Source of the DNA: Adiantum capillus-veneris
Taxonomy: Eukaryota > Streptophyta > Polypodiopsida > Polypodiales > Pteridaceae
Assembly: GCA_014529385.2 (NCBI GenBank)
Contig: CM043960.1
Span: forward strand, 74,991,910 to 75,055,909
Length of the DNA stretch: 64,000 nucleotides
Reading direction: 5' to 3'
Positions within the stretch are counted from its first letter, which is position 1. Every line of letters begins with the position of its first letter. This document shows positions 9,768-21,158 of this stretch, one piece after another. Below the pieces are notes generated by a model. The model was not told the DNA's origin and did not search any database. It saw nothing but the letters and a program-made list of their open reading frames with translations. The translations under genes were made by a program, and so were the position numbers.

Positions 9768-12148
9768 TGCTCGGGCTGCTTTGAAGTGTATCGTTAATGA
9801 TCAAGCAAACATAAATATATATATGTAAGAAAGAAAGAGAAGGGGGAAGGGGGTGCTTGTTGCACTAATGCCTTCTTACAAATCTGTCATGACCAATCAA
9901 AGTGAGATTAGTATTTGTTCAACATAGCCTGAGTAAATTACACCACAACACATCACAAGAAAAAGCCACCCCAATCACTCTCTTAAGGCCAGGGGAGTCC
10001 TCTCCACCCTGTCGCCCTCTTACAGCATGTGGGATTTATGGCTAAATTGATAAAAATACCCGGAGACAAGCTATCAAGAACTTAAATAAAACACAAAGAC
10101 ACTTACACATCATTATTGTCCATGACTTCACGTGGAAGGGAGACAAGGTATCCATGCTTAGTCCAAATTCACCCTCCTTGATTCAGCAAATGTTGGGCTT
10201 ACACTAGTAGGAGAAATGATAGATTTCCTACTCTCAATTTAATGATCACTCTCTCTTACAATGGCATAGAGTTCCCTTGCTAATCACCCCTAATACAACA
10301 CATACATATGCCTAATGCCAATGAGATTCCACTCAAGAGCTCCTTCTCAAGAGGTTGAGCTTGGCTTCTCAAGCTATAGCATAGTGCTCTTTCTTCTCCC
10401 CCTTTTTGTGCTAGCTACACCCTCCTTTTATAGCAATTTTGAAGGCTAGGGTAACTCCTCTAACCATGGTTGGGTTAGATTTTCAGCAATTTATCTAATT
10501 TCTTTTGCTTGGAATTATCAAAAAGTTGGTGGGGAAAGAGAGAGGAGAGAAATGGAGGTGATAGGACTTTTCATAGTGGGTTAGTGTTAGTAGAGTTAGT
10601 ATTAATTTACAAATGGAATTGGATATTTACAATGGGAGTATCCATGTAGGATACAAATAAGGAAGAAAAACTCTTAAGAAGTAAGAAAAGGTGGATTTCT
10701 TACAAGGTTGATGCTCCAAGTGTCTTGAGTAGGGCCAATTTTGACGCTTGTTGACGGTCCACTAACTTTGACGGTACATTTTTTCTCCAGTCTTGACCTT
10801 CCTTGAGAGACAAGGTAATTGAATCTGAGTAATCAACCACCATGATGCTGTCGTTTAAGAGAAGAGGCTTAATTTTGTGGTTTTTTTTTATAGATATGGG
10901 TAATTTGGAGGAGGAAATATGAGACTAGGTGGTCAATTTTGGAATGGAATTGTGTGTGGGAGGTATGAGTTCACCATGGTTTCTCTTATTCTTCAAGGGT
11001 TAGGAGAAGGTGAGTAGGGTGCAGAGAGGAGTGGTGAGAGAGGTGGGGATGATGAGTGGAGAAGTGTGTGTGAAAGAGGAAAATGATAAAGTGAAAGAGA
11101 GAGTGTGGCTGCATAGCATGGGAAAACTGGGGTCCACTAATAAAATCATAGCTCACAGCTCGTAGCTCAAAAAAATATGAAAAAATTTGAGGCAAAAGTT
11201 CAGCCCTCGAGCTACAACTTTTTTTGTATCACCTTTTGAAATTTGGAGAGCAAGTGAACTTTAAAAATTCAGCAAAACCGACCGTTTTTTTCCACTGCAC
11301 AAGGTCCTTGTGGGGTCCTTCTTTGGATGATTCTTTTGAATACCTCCAAGAGTGAGCCCTCCATAGTGCACGTATACATGCCACCTACCCTTGACCTTAT
11401 TTGGTAGGTCTATAATTGAAGATATTGTTGAGATCATGATATAAGTGAATAGTACAACTAAGAAAATCAAATATTGAGGGGTCTAAAAATATATGTACAT
11501 GTCAAATATAAATAATATAGGTGGAAAAAATATAAAGGGGTCAAAATAAATCTCTCTCATTATGAGGCTACCATAAAAAGATAAATATTTTTGGTGTTCT
11601 AAGTTTTTAGAAAAAAAACAAAATAGATGTAGGAAGGGAAAAATCACAATAGTGAAAAACTATACACATAAATAAAACTAGTTTTTTTGGATTTTTTTTG
11701 GGGTGGAGTTACACCAAATATAAGAGAAGCTTACATGAAAATATTTCTATATGGAATAAAGAGTATGAAAAATGATAAGAAAAATTGTGGTAATGGTGAG
11801 GCAATGTACAGAGCATAAATAACACACACCTAGGTAAAAATATTTAAATAAATACCAAAATAATTATGAAAAAATCTTTTATTTAGGCCCTATATACAAA
11901 GAAATATTTACATACGCATGGGCCATAATATACTTATATTTTTTATATTTTTTATTTTTTTGGCTCAACTAGCCCAATGCCTAGCTAATTCAGGGTTTTT
12001 TATTTCAGTAAGGAGATATGGGAAAAGTCCCCTAACTCACACGCACCTATGTACAGTGAAAGGGTAAGGGTAACCACAGTGTTTGAGTGATTTGATAGGG
12101 GGGGATAACTCACTATGGCAATCACAGAGAGCCAATAAATAGCTATCA
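9443..12148 (-). repeat. 5' LTR of element 1
   Basis: 2706 bp, near-identical to the 3' copy, with TG...CA ends. It contains a (GA)30 tract at 9705-9764, longer than the 27 repeats in the other copy. As the 5' LTR it should hold the promoter for the gag-pol transcript; I could not place a TATA box or start site with confidence. Confidence 0.92.
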
Positions 12149-12169
12149 ATATCAAGTGTTTGCTCATGG

Positions 12170-12171
<2 letters not shown>

Positions 12172-12203
<32 letters not shown>
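12172..12203. repeat. (CT)n microsatellite
   Basis: A simple CT repeat about 32 bp long between element 1 and the HAD-like exon. It generates meaningless Arg-Glu open frames on the other strand. Confidence 0.9.
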
Positions 12204-12206
<3 letters not shown>

Positions 12207-12243
12207 AGTATTCGAAACACATAGACAGATAAACAATATCAAT

Positions 12244-12828
12244 TTAAGGTGTAATCAATGAATTTCTAAGTACATTTGTAAGTACAAATTCCGATGTTCT
12301 CAATGGGCTTAAGAACGTTGCTTGCAGGTATGGTACCAAAATGTCCTCTAGGTAAAAATCATGAAGATGCCCTTCAAACAAAGGTGGGGATATAGTAGTG
12401 CCGGATGGATTAAGTAAACCCTTATGTGGTGTTTCATCAATCAACAAAGTGTTGAAAGAATCATAAGTTACATTGATCTGCTCAAAGAGCTTGTAGAAAA
12501 GTGGTACATTAGCTTTAGTTGGGTGGAAATGTCCCGCAATGGTATTACAATTTCTTGGACTATACACAAAATAAAAAGCCGATCGTCGCTGAATTTCAAC
12601 CAAATTACAAACTATGGAAACAAGGGGATTCAAGTTATGGGCCTGCATTGAAGACCAGATAGCCACCCTAAACCTTGGAATCAAAAAATTCAAAAATTCC
12701 TTTGTGGCTGGTCGAATTAATACTCTGACATTTCCCAAGCGAAAACTACGTAAATCGGAGAAATCTGTATGTACATTGTACGGCTGTCATAGAAGTAGCA
12801 GGCCATTGAGATCCAAGATAATCAGTCT
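12244..12828 (-). pseudogene. NIF/FCP1-like HAD phosphatase domain, last exon of the histone-like gene or a neighbour
   Basis: The exon appears to start after an AG acceptor at 12829-12830 and reads through a HAD phosphatase fold of the NIF/FCP1 type. It has a motif I-like ILDLNG (DLNG codons at 12802-12813; Asn replaces the second Asp of classical DxDxT, as in some plant relatives), VLIRPATKEFLNFL, the motif II-like VAIWSS, and LLIDETPHKGLLNP then PP. Such proteins dephosphorylate Ser/Thr, classically on the RNA polymerase II tail. A TGA at 12787-12789, just after motif I, breaks the frame. It lies on the same strand as the H3-like exon, 1.4 kb downstream, with splice-like junctions between them, so one fused gene is possible but unproven. 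Confidence 0.6.
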
Positions 12829-12903
12829 CTGCAATCATTGTGTGCATACATATAAGTAGTTAGAAACAAAAAAGCATTTATATTTAAGTACAATGGATAT
12901 TAC

Positions 12904-13738
12904 CGAAACAACCATATCTACTTGAAGCAAGAGTCCATACTGGTCATTTCTAATGTTGACATTTTGTTGTTGAGTGTCGATGTTTCCTTGTGTATTGCCA
13001 AGGGTATCCACCTCTTGTGCTTGTGCAGTACATGGCTCTTGTGTTTCCATGCCCGAATGATTAACCTGTTCTGTGATCTGTTCCTGGCCTTGATTTGCAA
13101 TATTGGCCTCCTCCCCTAGCACTCCCTTATCCTCCTCAGCTTCGCCTAGAACCTCTGTTGCATTCTTCGTCTCCGAGGAGCATTTTACATCTGTATTTTC
13201 AGGGGCTTGGTCTACTTCACATTGCTCAACCCCAACTTAGGATTCAGCCACTCCAACTTCAAAGTTTACCGGTGTCTTTTCCTCTAATATGGGTCAGTTT
13301 GAGGAATTTGGTTTAGGGTGTTGGAAACTGGCTTGACTACCTCTTCACCGGTCATTGTTAAAGATATAATATGGTCGTTGACAAAACTGTCTTTTGCATT
13401 TAAAATTCTTGGGGTTGAAAGAGATAGTAGATGTTGAATCATTGAAGCGCGGTACCTTTGTAAATATTCTAATGTATAATTTTCCAGAGAATTCTGCAAA
13501 ATTAGGCTAACTTGTGGTCAATACTTTAATTAATAATAGCACTAATGTTGGACCATACCATTACAAGGAAATACCTTTTACATAAATGAATGAAGAGCAA
13601 AAAAACTCTGGAATATATACTCTTCATGGAGAAGACATCTCCAACCGTAGGAATTTGGATCTGTCTGATTAGGCACTTTGACAGCTTTAAAGGTGGACTT
13701 GTATAGTTCATGATTTCCACAGAGTTTTCCATCGACAT
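12904..13738 (-). pseudogene. Middle exons of the histone-like/HAD gene (acidic, Gln-rich), decayed
   Basis: Two exon-like blocks are visible. One runs from an acceptor at 13494-13495 (ttttgcag in sense) down to a donor near 12904. It contains ENYTLEYLQRYRAS, then an acidic Glu/Gln-rich tract with NIRNDQYGLLLQVDM before the donor. The other is near 13568-13738 (LKLSKCLIRQIQIP). In-frame stops (for example near 13281) and phase conflicts mean I cannot join them cleanly. They lie between the H3-like exon and the HAD exon on the same strand. No known domain is recognised. Confidence 0.35.
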
Positions 13739-13846
13739 GAAGTAATCTTTTTATACATCTGTAAATAGTGAAGGTTATTTATTATTAATAATATTCAGGT
13801 CATCAACCATTCCCCAAATAAACACCAAACATTTTATCAATACTTA

Positions 13847-14059
13847 CACTCTTATCTCTGAATGTGTTGCTTGTATGGAGTTGATAGTCCATACCACTTG
13901 TTTGTCCAATTCTATACATACAAGGCTCCAATGATTTTTTGATTCGTATGGCAACACGAGTGTTGTCACCTGGAGCATTGGACAGTGTACAAACCATCTC
14001 TCTCTCCAATGTGCCATGTGCGGTGTTCTTTATTCGGAGTGGCATAGACATTTTTGGAT
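13847..14059 (-). pseudogene. Second exon candidate of the histone-like gene
   Basis: An open block bounded by an acceptor-like ttttag (sense strand, ending at 14060) and a GTAAGT donor just below 13847. It reads PLRIKNTAHGTLERE and IRIKKSLEPCMYRI. The phase left by the first exon does not fit without a frameshift, so either the exon boundaries differ or the gene is decayed. No family is recognised. Confidence 0.3.
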
Positions 14060-14186
14060 CTAAAATATAAATTTCATTTTGGGTTTCTTGAGGGAGCTGG
14101 CTCTATATTAAGCTACAATCACAAACAAGGATTTAATTAGAGGCCAAGTACCAACAAAGAAAGATCTTAAAGGTAGAGATGAGCAC

Positions 14187-15020
14187 TTACTTTAGGAATA
14201 CATAAACAATAGAGTCGATAATTTGTGCATTTGGATCTTTCAATATCCCAATATCAACACAGTTCAGTGCTAATTGCCTACTGCCATCAGCAAGGGGAAT
14301 GCTTGCTAACAGTCCCTCTGTCATGGAGTGTAAAACATCATTATTTCTTTCATTTAGCTCTGTGGTAACTTGCCCATAAGTTCTCCTCTGGGCCTCTTCA
14401 TCAGCAATAGCAGACTGTATAATCTTTAACTTCTCTGCTTTAGAGTGCCATCTTTCTTCTTGCTCAGCTCTGGCTCTTGTGTTCACCTCATGAGTAACCT
14501 CGTGAATCTTAACCCCTTGAACTCGACGGCTTGGTGGTATTAGCAATATATCTTTCATTTTGGGATCAATAAACTCATTAGGGATAAGAAGCTTATCGTA
14601 TCTCCAGCGCACTCTCTTAAGAGTCTCACTATCCTTGTCCATTATTGTCAAACGGTGAGCATGAGCAGCAACAATAGTAATATCATTAAAATACTCCAAA
14701 AGAAAATCTTCTGCTGCTTCTTGAAGACATAGCAGGGCAACTGCCTTCCACCTCACTGCACCAGCACATGCTTCCTCACAGATTTGTCTCACTGCTCTTT
14801 GAAAAGGAAGTTTAGGGACACACAGCTCAATACATTTTTGAGCTTTCCTGATCTCCCTAAATAAACCCATGTTTCTTTGAATATTCTTCATTCTTGGGCC
14901 CTTCAATATCTTCATTGGTTTACATGAAGTTTTCTTCTTACTAGCAGACCTTCCACATGCTTTCTTTATAAGCCCTGGTACTTTCCCTGCCTTCCTTACT
15001 GTTGCCTTGGTTCTTGCCAT
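14187..15020 (-). CDS. Divergent histone H3 (CENH3-like) fold protein with C-terminal extension
   Basis: The 277-residue frame starts MARTKATVRKAG, keeping the H3 residues equivalent to R2, K4, R8 and K9. Residues 52-140 match the H3 fold: REIRKAQKCIEL (alpha-N), KLPFQRAVRQI (alpha 1), a loop one residue longer than canonical H3 ending in RW, LQEAAEDFLLEYF (alpha 2), and HAHRLTIMDKD (loop 2/alpha 3). The RW and EAAED features and the longer loop resemble plant centromeric H3. Unlike any standard H3 (about 136 residues), it continues for another 137 residues, with a charged, probably coiled stretch (about 178-225). A GTAAGT donor overlaps the stop codon, so this is likely exon 1 of a longer gene. 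Chromatin binding is inferred. Palindromic units lie upstream at 15097-15450. Confidence 0.8.
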   Translation of the reverse strand: MARTKATVRKAGKVPGLIKKACGRSASKKKTSCKPMKILKGPRMKNIQRNMGLFREIRKAQKCIELCVPKLPFQRAVRQICEEACAGAVRWKAVALLCLQEAAEDFLLEYFNDITIVAAHAHRLTIMDKDSETLKRVRWRYDKLLIPNEFIDPKMKDILLIPPSRRVQGVKIHEVTHEVNTRARAEQEERWHSKAEKLKIIQSAIADEEAQRRTYGQVTTELNERNNDVLHSMTEGLLASIPLADGSRQLALNCVDIGILKDPNAQIIDSIVYVFLK

Positions 15021-15096
15021 TACACTGAAAGAGAAAAATGCAGAGAATCACACACTCTCTCTCTCTAATCCCTATCTCTCTCTCTTCCTTTTTCTT

Positions 15097-15160
15097 GGAT
15101 CACAGCGTGCGGGCTCACATTTGACATGGGCTAATAGCCTACTGCACGTCGTGATCCACA
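15097..15160. repeat. Palindromic unit A, upstream of the H3-like gene
   Basis: Left arm GGATCACAGCGTGC, right arm GCACGTCGTGATCC; the arms pair over 14 bp with two mismatches around a 36-bp centre. It lies 77 bp upstream of the H3-like start codon. Confidence 0.7.
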
Positions 15161-15165
15161 AGGGG

Positions 15166-15168
<3 letters not shown>

Positions 15169-15257
<89 letters not shown>

Positions 15258-15267
15258 CCCCCCCCCC
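15169..15267. repeat. (CT)43 followed by C13
   Basis: A long CT microsatellite running straight into a homopolymer C run, between palindromic units A and B. Open frames through it are artefacts. Confidence 0.95.
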
Positions 15268-15280
15268 ACCACCCCGTTTT

Positions 15281-15338
15281 TTGTGGATCACAGCGCGCAG
15301 CGCTAGGCTTGTAGCTGTCTGCGTGTCATGATCCACAA
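15281..15338. repeat. Palindromic unit B
   Basis: Left arm TTGTGGATCACAGCGCGCAG, right arm CTGCGTGTCATGATCCACAA; 20-bp arms with four mismatches. Same half-site as units A and C-E. Confidence 0.7.
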
Positions 15339-15387
15339 GAGGATCGAGAAAACTTTGTAGGATACTCTCTCTCTCTCTCTCTCCGTA

Positions 15388-15450
15388 TGGATCATGGTGC
15401 GCGTACACAAATGCAAGCAAAGACAACACTCTACCACGCACCGTGATCCA
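15388..15450. repeat. Palindromic unit C
   Basis: Left arm TGGATCATGGTGCGCG, right arm CACGCACCGTGATCCA; 16-bp arms with two mismatches. It is about 370 bp upstream of the H3-like start, after a short CT tract. Confidence 0.7.
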
Positions 15451-15689
15451 CTTTATGAAATTCCTCTCTTTGTCTTTCTCAGTCTGATGCCACTAGATAC
15501 CATCTGAGGCACCTACTTACTTCATGTCGCTAGCCCGCGGATAGCTTCCTCGAGAAGTTTTACGCGCTACCAACTCCTCATTATTATAGAAAAAACACAC
15601 TGGTACTGGTGATAGTGAAAATCGATGCACTATGTACATGTTGTCCTATCTGTACATATGTGGGCCCCACGTAACCATCTGGCTCTGAA

Positions 15690-15769
15690 GAATGGGAAAT
15701 CCTTTATTTGATGCACCATGCATGTGTATGTACATATGCGCAATCACCTCTTCCAAAAAACTCCTGACA
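15690..15769 (-). repeat. 3' LTR remnant of element 2
   Basis: About 75 bp ending ctcctgaca match 22917-22991 and again 23080-23155. In element sense it starts TGTCAGGAG. Beyond 15690 the similarity to the 5' LTR stops, so the LTR is truncated. Confidence 0.6.
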
Positions 15770-15797
15770 TAATTTGCCCATCCCCTAGCCTGCTAGA

Positions 15798-17470
15798 TCA
15801 TTCATGATCAACAGCAAAAAAAAGAGATATGAGACTCGTTGCGTCACAGGTCTCTCCGTCCCTCACAGACATTACTTGCTCCACAGACATCTCATCTTGC
15901 TCCACCATCATTAACCTAGCATGATACAATTTAAGATGCAATCCATTTACCCTTGACTTATGTAGAATCCCATCCAGGTTAGCCAATTGATAAGTACCAT
16001 TCGGAAAACACTCCACTACCTTGAAAGGGCCTTCCCACTTAATTTGAAACTTCTTGTTGTCCAGCTTACTGTTGTAGCACAAAACCAAGTCATGTTTCTT
16101 GATACCCTTACTTTTGACCTTTTCATTTATCTTTGCCAAAGCCTTATCCTGCATTTGCCCATAATGTTCCAATGCACTCATCCTATCTAGCTGAACCTCT
16201 TGTAACTGTAAGAGCCTCTCTTTGAATGCATCACTAGGCGGCCTTAGCAACTTTTCTAGCATCTTGACTGCAAGAAACTCTACCTCTATAGACAGTAGTG
16301 CTTTCTTTCCATATACCAAATGAAATGGAGTAAACCCTGTAGTTGTCTTCACCCAAGTACGGTAAGCCCATAATGCACTAGGCAATTCCAAATCCCAATT
16401 CTTTCCTTGGTGCTCTGTCACATTCGAAAGTATTTGTACCAACTCACCATTGAATCTTTCATTCAAGCCATTACACTGTGGGTAATAAGGAGTGGTATGC
16501 TAGTGCCTAATCTTCATCTTTGCGCATAAGAAGTCTAGCAGTTTTAGCTCTAAATCCTGGCCCCTTATCCGAAAGTAGCTCTAGTGGCACCCCAAACATG
16601 CCGCATATTTCATTGTACACAAATTTTTCCACATCCTTTGCAGTGATTTATTTTACTGCTATAGCCTCTCCCCATCTAGAGAGATAATCCACTACAGTCA
16701 AAATATAGCTTTTACCCCTGCTTGTGATAGGTAATGGGCCTATTGCATCAATCCCACTTTTCAAACACATCAAACGCCATAATGGTTTTTCGTATCTTTG
16801 GATTCAACACTCTCTTTCCAAATGCTTGACACCTATTGCAAGACCTACACCAATGGTGAACATCCTTGTGCAAACTAGGCCATACATACCCTTCTTGCAA
16901 GATCTTACGCAAGGTGATCTTTAGAGCAAAATGGCCGCCACATGCACCTTCATGATTCTCTTCCAACACTCTATAAAGCTCCTCCCTCCACGGTACACGT
17001 CTCAACACGAGATCAACCCCTTTCATGTACAAGACATCACCAATCAACTTGTACTTGTATGCTCTACGCACAAAGCCATACTTCTTAGACTTTTGAATGT
17101 CTTTCGGAATGATTCCTGTTAGCAAAAACTTCTCTTCTTGAGCCAAACTTTCCCGGCCATTATAAAGAGGTAAATTGGTCCTCAACACAAATAGCTCCCC
17201 AATCATGCTTTGAGCTGCCTCATGTGCCTCTCCATTTAGAGCACGATCAATGTGTCTGATGCTCCATGCTTCGAACTTTTTTAATAGGCCTTTAATTCTG
17301 AAGCACATTTCCTTCAATGAGGTGTTCTTGCTCTTCCACACACCCAGCACTTTCTTCACAACTAACAAGGCATCACCTTTTATGCTCAACCTTCTAATCC
17401 CATGCTTCCAAAAAAAGGTGTAATCCAGCTTCCAACGTAGCATATTCAGCCTCATTGTTACTATGTGCAT
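15798..17470 (-). pseudogene. Element 2 integrase and end of second RNase H
   Basis: Fragments read in sense from 17470 down. They comprise a second RNase H segment with IKGDALLVVKK (its catalytic Asp present) and NGEAHEAAQ (His where Asp is expected); an integrase zinc finger with HEGACGGHF and CRSCNRCQ; then, after damage between about 16467 and 16747, an integrase C-terminal part with LPSALWAYRT and KWEGPF near 15990. Stops and a phase change near 16500-16750 remove the readable catalytic core as a single frame. The family role is insertion of the cDNA copy into the genome; this copy cannot make the enzyme. Confidence 0.8.
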
Positions 17471-19110
17471 CCAACTTGAACCCTCTCTTGCATACTAGCT
17501 TCCCCTCTGGATCGTAAAGTGCTATACCCCCTGAAGCTGCATCATGGATTTTTTTGTATGAGCCATCAAAGAACAAAACATGTGCATTTCTGATCTGTGG
17601 AACTTCTTCGACTCCCTTTCTCACCACCTCTTCCTTAACAAGAAGGGGATTCTCTTTGTAGGTCAACAAATTGGCTAGGGTAGCTCTTGTACTGTCTTCC
17701 ACTAGAAAAGAGAACTCAAACTCTTGCAGCTCAATTACCCATTTCTTGACCACATTTGACATGTTAGTACCATTAACTGTGGCAAAAAGGTGTAACTCGT
17801 CAAGAAAACAAAAGGTCGTAGTAGTAAGTAATGACAAAATCGTCGACAAGAAAATATTACACTGGCCATCACTAGCTCTACTTCCAAGAATTTTCTCTCT
17901 GCTACCAACTTCACTCGGCTTGCACAATACACTGGCCTCATATAATGGCTTCCCTTCCCCTTTTGCAATAGCATGGCTCCAATGGAATCATCCCCTACTG
18001 ATGGATTTACATAAAACACTTGCTCCCAATCAGGAGCCTGCATGGCTGACAGCCCCCCTAACACCTCTTTCACCTCTTGAAACACTTCTTCACACTTGTC
18101 ATCCCATTGCAATGGATCATGCTTTGCCACTTGTTGTAATGGATAAAGAAGCTGAGAAGACATTGTAATAAACCACGCCATGTACTTCACTTTGTGTATA
18201 AAGGTTGTCAACTGCTTCGTACTCGTAGGTGATGGAAGAAGAATAATAGACTTAACTTTGTCTGGATCAGCCTCAATGCCATTTTCTGACATCATATGGC
18301 CCAATAACTTCACCCTTGGCTGTGCTAGATGACATTTCTTGGGATTTAGTTGTCCTCCACATTTATCATATCGAGCCAATACCATTTGCAACTTCTCATG
18401 GTGTTCAACTCTACTACTGTAGACACAAAAGTCATCCATAAAATCTTTAACACAACTACCAATGAATGGTTCCAATACCCAATTTGCTCTCTCTTGATAG
18501 AAAGATGACCCATTTGACAACCCAAATGGGAATACCATGTAGCAATAGCAGCCCCATGGCGTAATGAAAGTGGTCTTTGTTTGGTCTTTAAGAGCAATCT
18601 GCAATTGAAAATAGCCTAAAAAACCATCATACACATTGTACCTCTCATAACCTGCCCTGAATCCAAGATTTGATCAATGAATGGAAGAGGATATGGGTTC
18701 TTCTTAGTGGATGCATCTAAGGGTTTAAAATGTACACAAATCCTCCACTTCCCATCCTTCTTTGGATTGACTACTACTGGACTCACCCATTCTGTGGTCT
18801 CCATAGGGACTATGAACCCTTCCTTCAACAACTTGTCCACCTCTTCCTGCAAGGCTTCCATTTGCTCTTGACCCATCCTTCTTAGCCTTTTTCGCCCTGG
18901 CTTAGCACCTTCTTTCAGCTCTGTATGCATCTCTTCTCCTTTGAACCCTCTAATCTCTTCATATGAAGTAATGAAAAAATTAGGAAAGCTAGCTAGCATA
19001 TGCAAATATATCTCCTTCTCCATAGCTGAGAGGTCTCCACTGATCATTTGTGTCATCAATTCCTGCTTCTTTGACAATTCAACCTTGGTTTGCATTAGTC
19101 CTTCAATCAC
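17394..19110 (-). pseudogene. Element 2 reverse transcriptase and RNase H region
   Basis: Overlapping fragments in different phases. 18616-19110 gives the RT N-terminal part (WVSPVVVNPKKDGKWRICV). 17735-18634 gives RT with FMDDFCVYSS and PFGLSNGSSF, then the first RNase H with VNPSVGDDSIGAML, where the catalytic Asp is lost. 17394-17927 begins the second RNase H (LFFDGSYKK, NNEAEYATL). At least three frameshifts separate them. Same domain order as element 1. Confidence 0.83.
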
Positions 19111-19157
19111 TTCATAAGGCCCTTCACTTTCATCTTCAACCTCATTTGCAAATGCGA

Positions 19158-19805
19158 CTAAACCAGACTCCTGGATTTCTTTGTCCCCATCAAAAGAAAT
19201 GCAACATCAACATCCTTATCACTGTTGGTAGTACTATCACTGTCCTCATCAGATACTGTGGAATAGTCTTCATCACTAGACTCATCTTCATCTTCATAAA
19301 GTTCCTCCAATCGTTTCCTTGTGTCCATACTATATAGCTTCTTGCCACCTGTATTTCCATAGAGGCTATTTGTACCACGTCTCCAATCTTGAATAGCTCC
19401 CACTGCACGTAACCATGGTCTTCCCAGTATAATAGGATATGCTCCCAGCCCCGCTAGCATCACATGAAAATCAACCACCGCCTTTTCATCATATGCCTCC
19501 ACTTCTAAGCTCTTTACAACACCCAAACATTTTACTTTTTGATGGTTGGCCAATCTGATCCGGAAGCCAGAAACCCCAGTCACTGTAAGACCCATCTTCT
19601 CAACGCATGAGTGTGTTATGACACATATTTGGGCTCCGCCATCCACATAACCTTGTCCCATATTTTTTCTTTTGTGCCACACATCTACTATTGGCCAAAT
19701 GCATGGTAGCTCGTCCATCGCCAACACCTTCGCTGAACCTCTTTCTTGCTCTTTCTCCATTGGGTTAACCATCCTCTTCCACTGTTGCTTTAGCTTAGGC
19801 ACCAT
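19158..19805 (-). pseudogene. Element 2 protease region
   Basis: Contains VDGGAQICVITHSCVEK and later PIILGRPWLRAVGAIQDW, the ends of a retropepsin-like fold with DGGA in place of the usual DTGA. An acidic Asp/Ser-rich tail follows (about 19200-19290). Upstream and downstream frames are shifted, so this is a fragment of the polyprotein. It would process the gag-pol product. Confidence 0.78.
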
Positions 19806-21158
19806 CTCTGTAAGCTGCCCAAAAGTAACATCGGCTTTCCTCCAACGCCTTCAAGTCATAGATTAATTGCCCATCCCCTAGTGGAAAATCTGAAACATGA
19901 AACTTGCGACGAGCCCTCCTTTTTCTCTTCGCCTTGACATCCTCGCCTTCATGGCTCTTTCCCTTCTTCTTACTAGGACCTGGGGCATTTCTTCCTTCCT
20001 TGTCCTCTGTGGTCCTCTTCCCAATAGGCATCACTAATGTATCCTTTAGCTTTGATGCCTTCTCCAAGGTGACTACACTTAGCACTTTTGTCTTTCCCTT
20101 TTCCTCTTGGGTTAACCCACTGGTTCCTTCTTCTCCCTTGATTTCGATGCCATAATCATTTGACCTAGTTAGCACCTATCTTGGAAATGGATACATGTCT
20201 TCCCCCATCCTTGGTAGCTTATCACATTCCGGGCTGATGTGGCCCAAATCTCTGCAATTATAACATGTGGGTGTCTCCCTCCAGAACCTACCATTTCTTT
20301 GTCCAACACCATTCCTAGGTCTTTCGTCACCTTCTGGATGATTTGCAAACGTCCCTCGACCTCAATTATTTCCCACTTGACCTAGCAGGTTGAGGCTAAG
20401 ATTGTTCATTAAATCAACCACTTGCCTCATGTCTTACCTTAGCCCATCATCTTGCACTGCTGTAGTGACCACTGTTGGCATAACTTGAGGAGTAGCAGAA
20501 AACCATTGGTTCATGATGAACCCCTTGCATGCGACCTCATGGGCAAAGACTCCACCCCTAGATGGCTCATTTTCCTCAACTTCCACTCTTTGTTCCTTGC
20601 CACCTCCAATGCATCTTCATATGTCCTAGGCTTCTTTAGCTCCACTCTCCAACATATATTCTACCAAAGACCAGCCAAGAACCTGTCCTTCTTCATCATG
20701 TCAGGTGGGGGTACTTGTGGTGCTAAAGCCTTACACATCCGCTCCCATGCCAATGAAAACTTACGTATGTACGCATCTACTACTGGCTCACCTTCCTTTT
20801 GCACCAAACATTGTACTTCTTGCCACACTTTGTCAGGATCTTCTATCTTCACAAACTCCACTTCCAATCCATGCCTTAGATTGTCCCAAATCAATCTTAC
20901 AGGTGGATCATCCACACACAACTCCTATTCAAATGCTTTGGACCAAACTCGTGCATCACTCTTCAAAAAAATTTGGAGAAGACGTAACATCTGCGCTGGG
21001 TCATGAATCTGGTTGCTAATGCAGTCAACCTCCATATTTTCTAAAAAGTCTTCCACATCTTCATCACTTCTTCCATGAAATTCCGGATAAGAGAAAGCCA
21101 TGGCTACCCAAGTTACAATGCTTTGAGAACCCCTTCTAACACACGTACAAGAACCCAA
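19795..21158 (-). pseudogene. Element 2 gag region
   Basis: Three broken blocks: 20925-21158 (start, MAFSYPEFHGRSDEDVEDFLENM), 20661-20921 (gag core, CLVQKEGEPVVDAYIRKF and KKDRFLAGLW), and 19795-20175 (C-terminal basic region with RKFHVSDFPLGDGQLIYDL). Between the last two, at about 20218-20262, the - strand reads a zinc knuckle CYNCRDLGHISPEC in a different phase. Gag forms the particle that holds the element RNA. Confidence 0.75.

Larger units (their letters stand above)
838..12148 (-). mobile_element. Ty3/gypsy retrotransposon 1 (Tat-like), nearly intact
   Basis: Two long terminal repeats (838-3539 and 9443-12148) of about 2.7 kb flank a 5.9-kb internal region read on the - strand. The order is 5' LTR, primer site, duplicated leader, gag-pol, polypurine tract, 3' LTR. 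The LTRs begin with TG in element sense and differ by scattered substitutions and microsatellite length. The 4-bp sequence atat flanks the element (834-837 and 12149-12152) and is a probable target duplication; a 5-bp duplication is possible if a terminal base is shared. A second RNase H domain and long LTRs point to the Tat side of plant gypsy elements. Insertion split a pre-existing locus whose two ends are 1-837 and 12153 onward. Confidence 0.93.

Noticed and set aside
14187-15020. Ordinary host histone H3 gene
   Set aside because: Too divergent, with an extra residue in loop 1 and a long C-terminal extension.
15072-15441. Arg-Glu and Leu-Ser repeat proteins over GA/CT tracts (also at 25016, 41181, 42003, 43189, 56394)
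   Set aside because: These frames are translations of simple dinucleotide repeats and have no conserved sequence; not annotated as genes.
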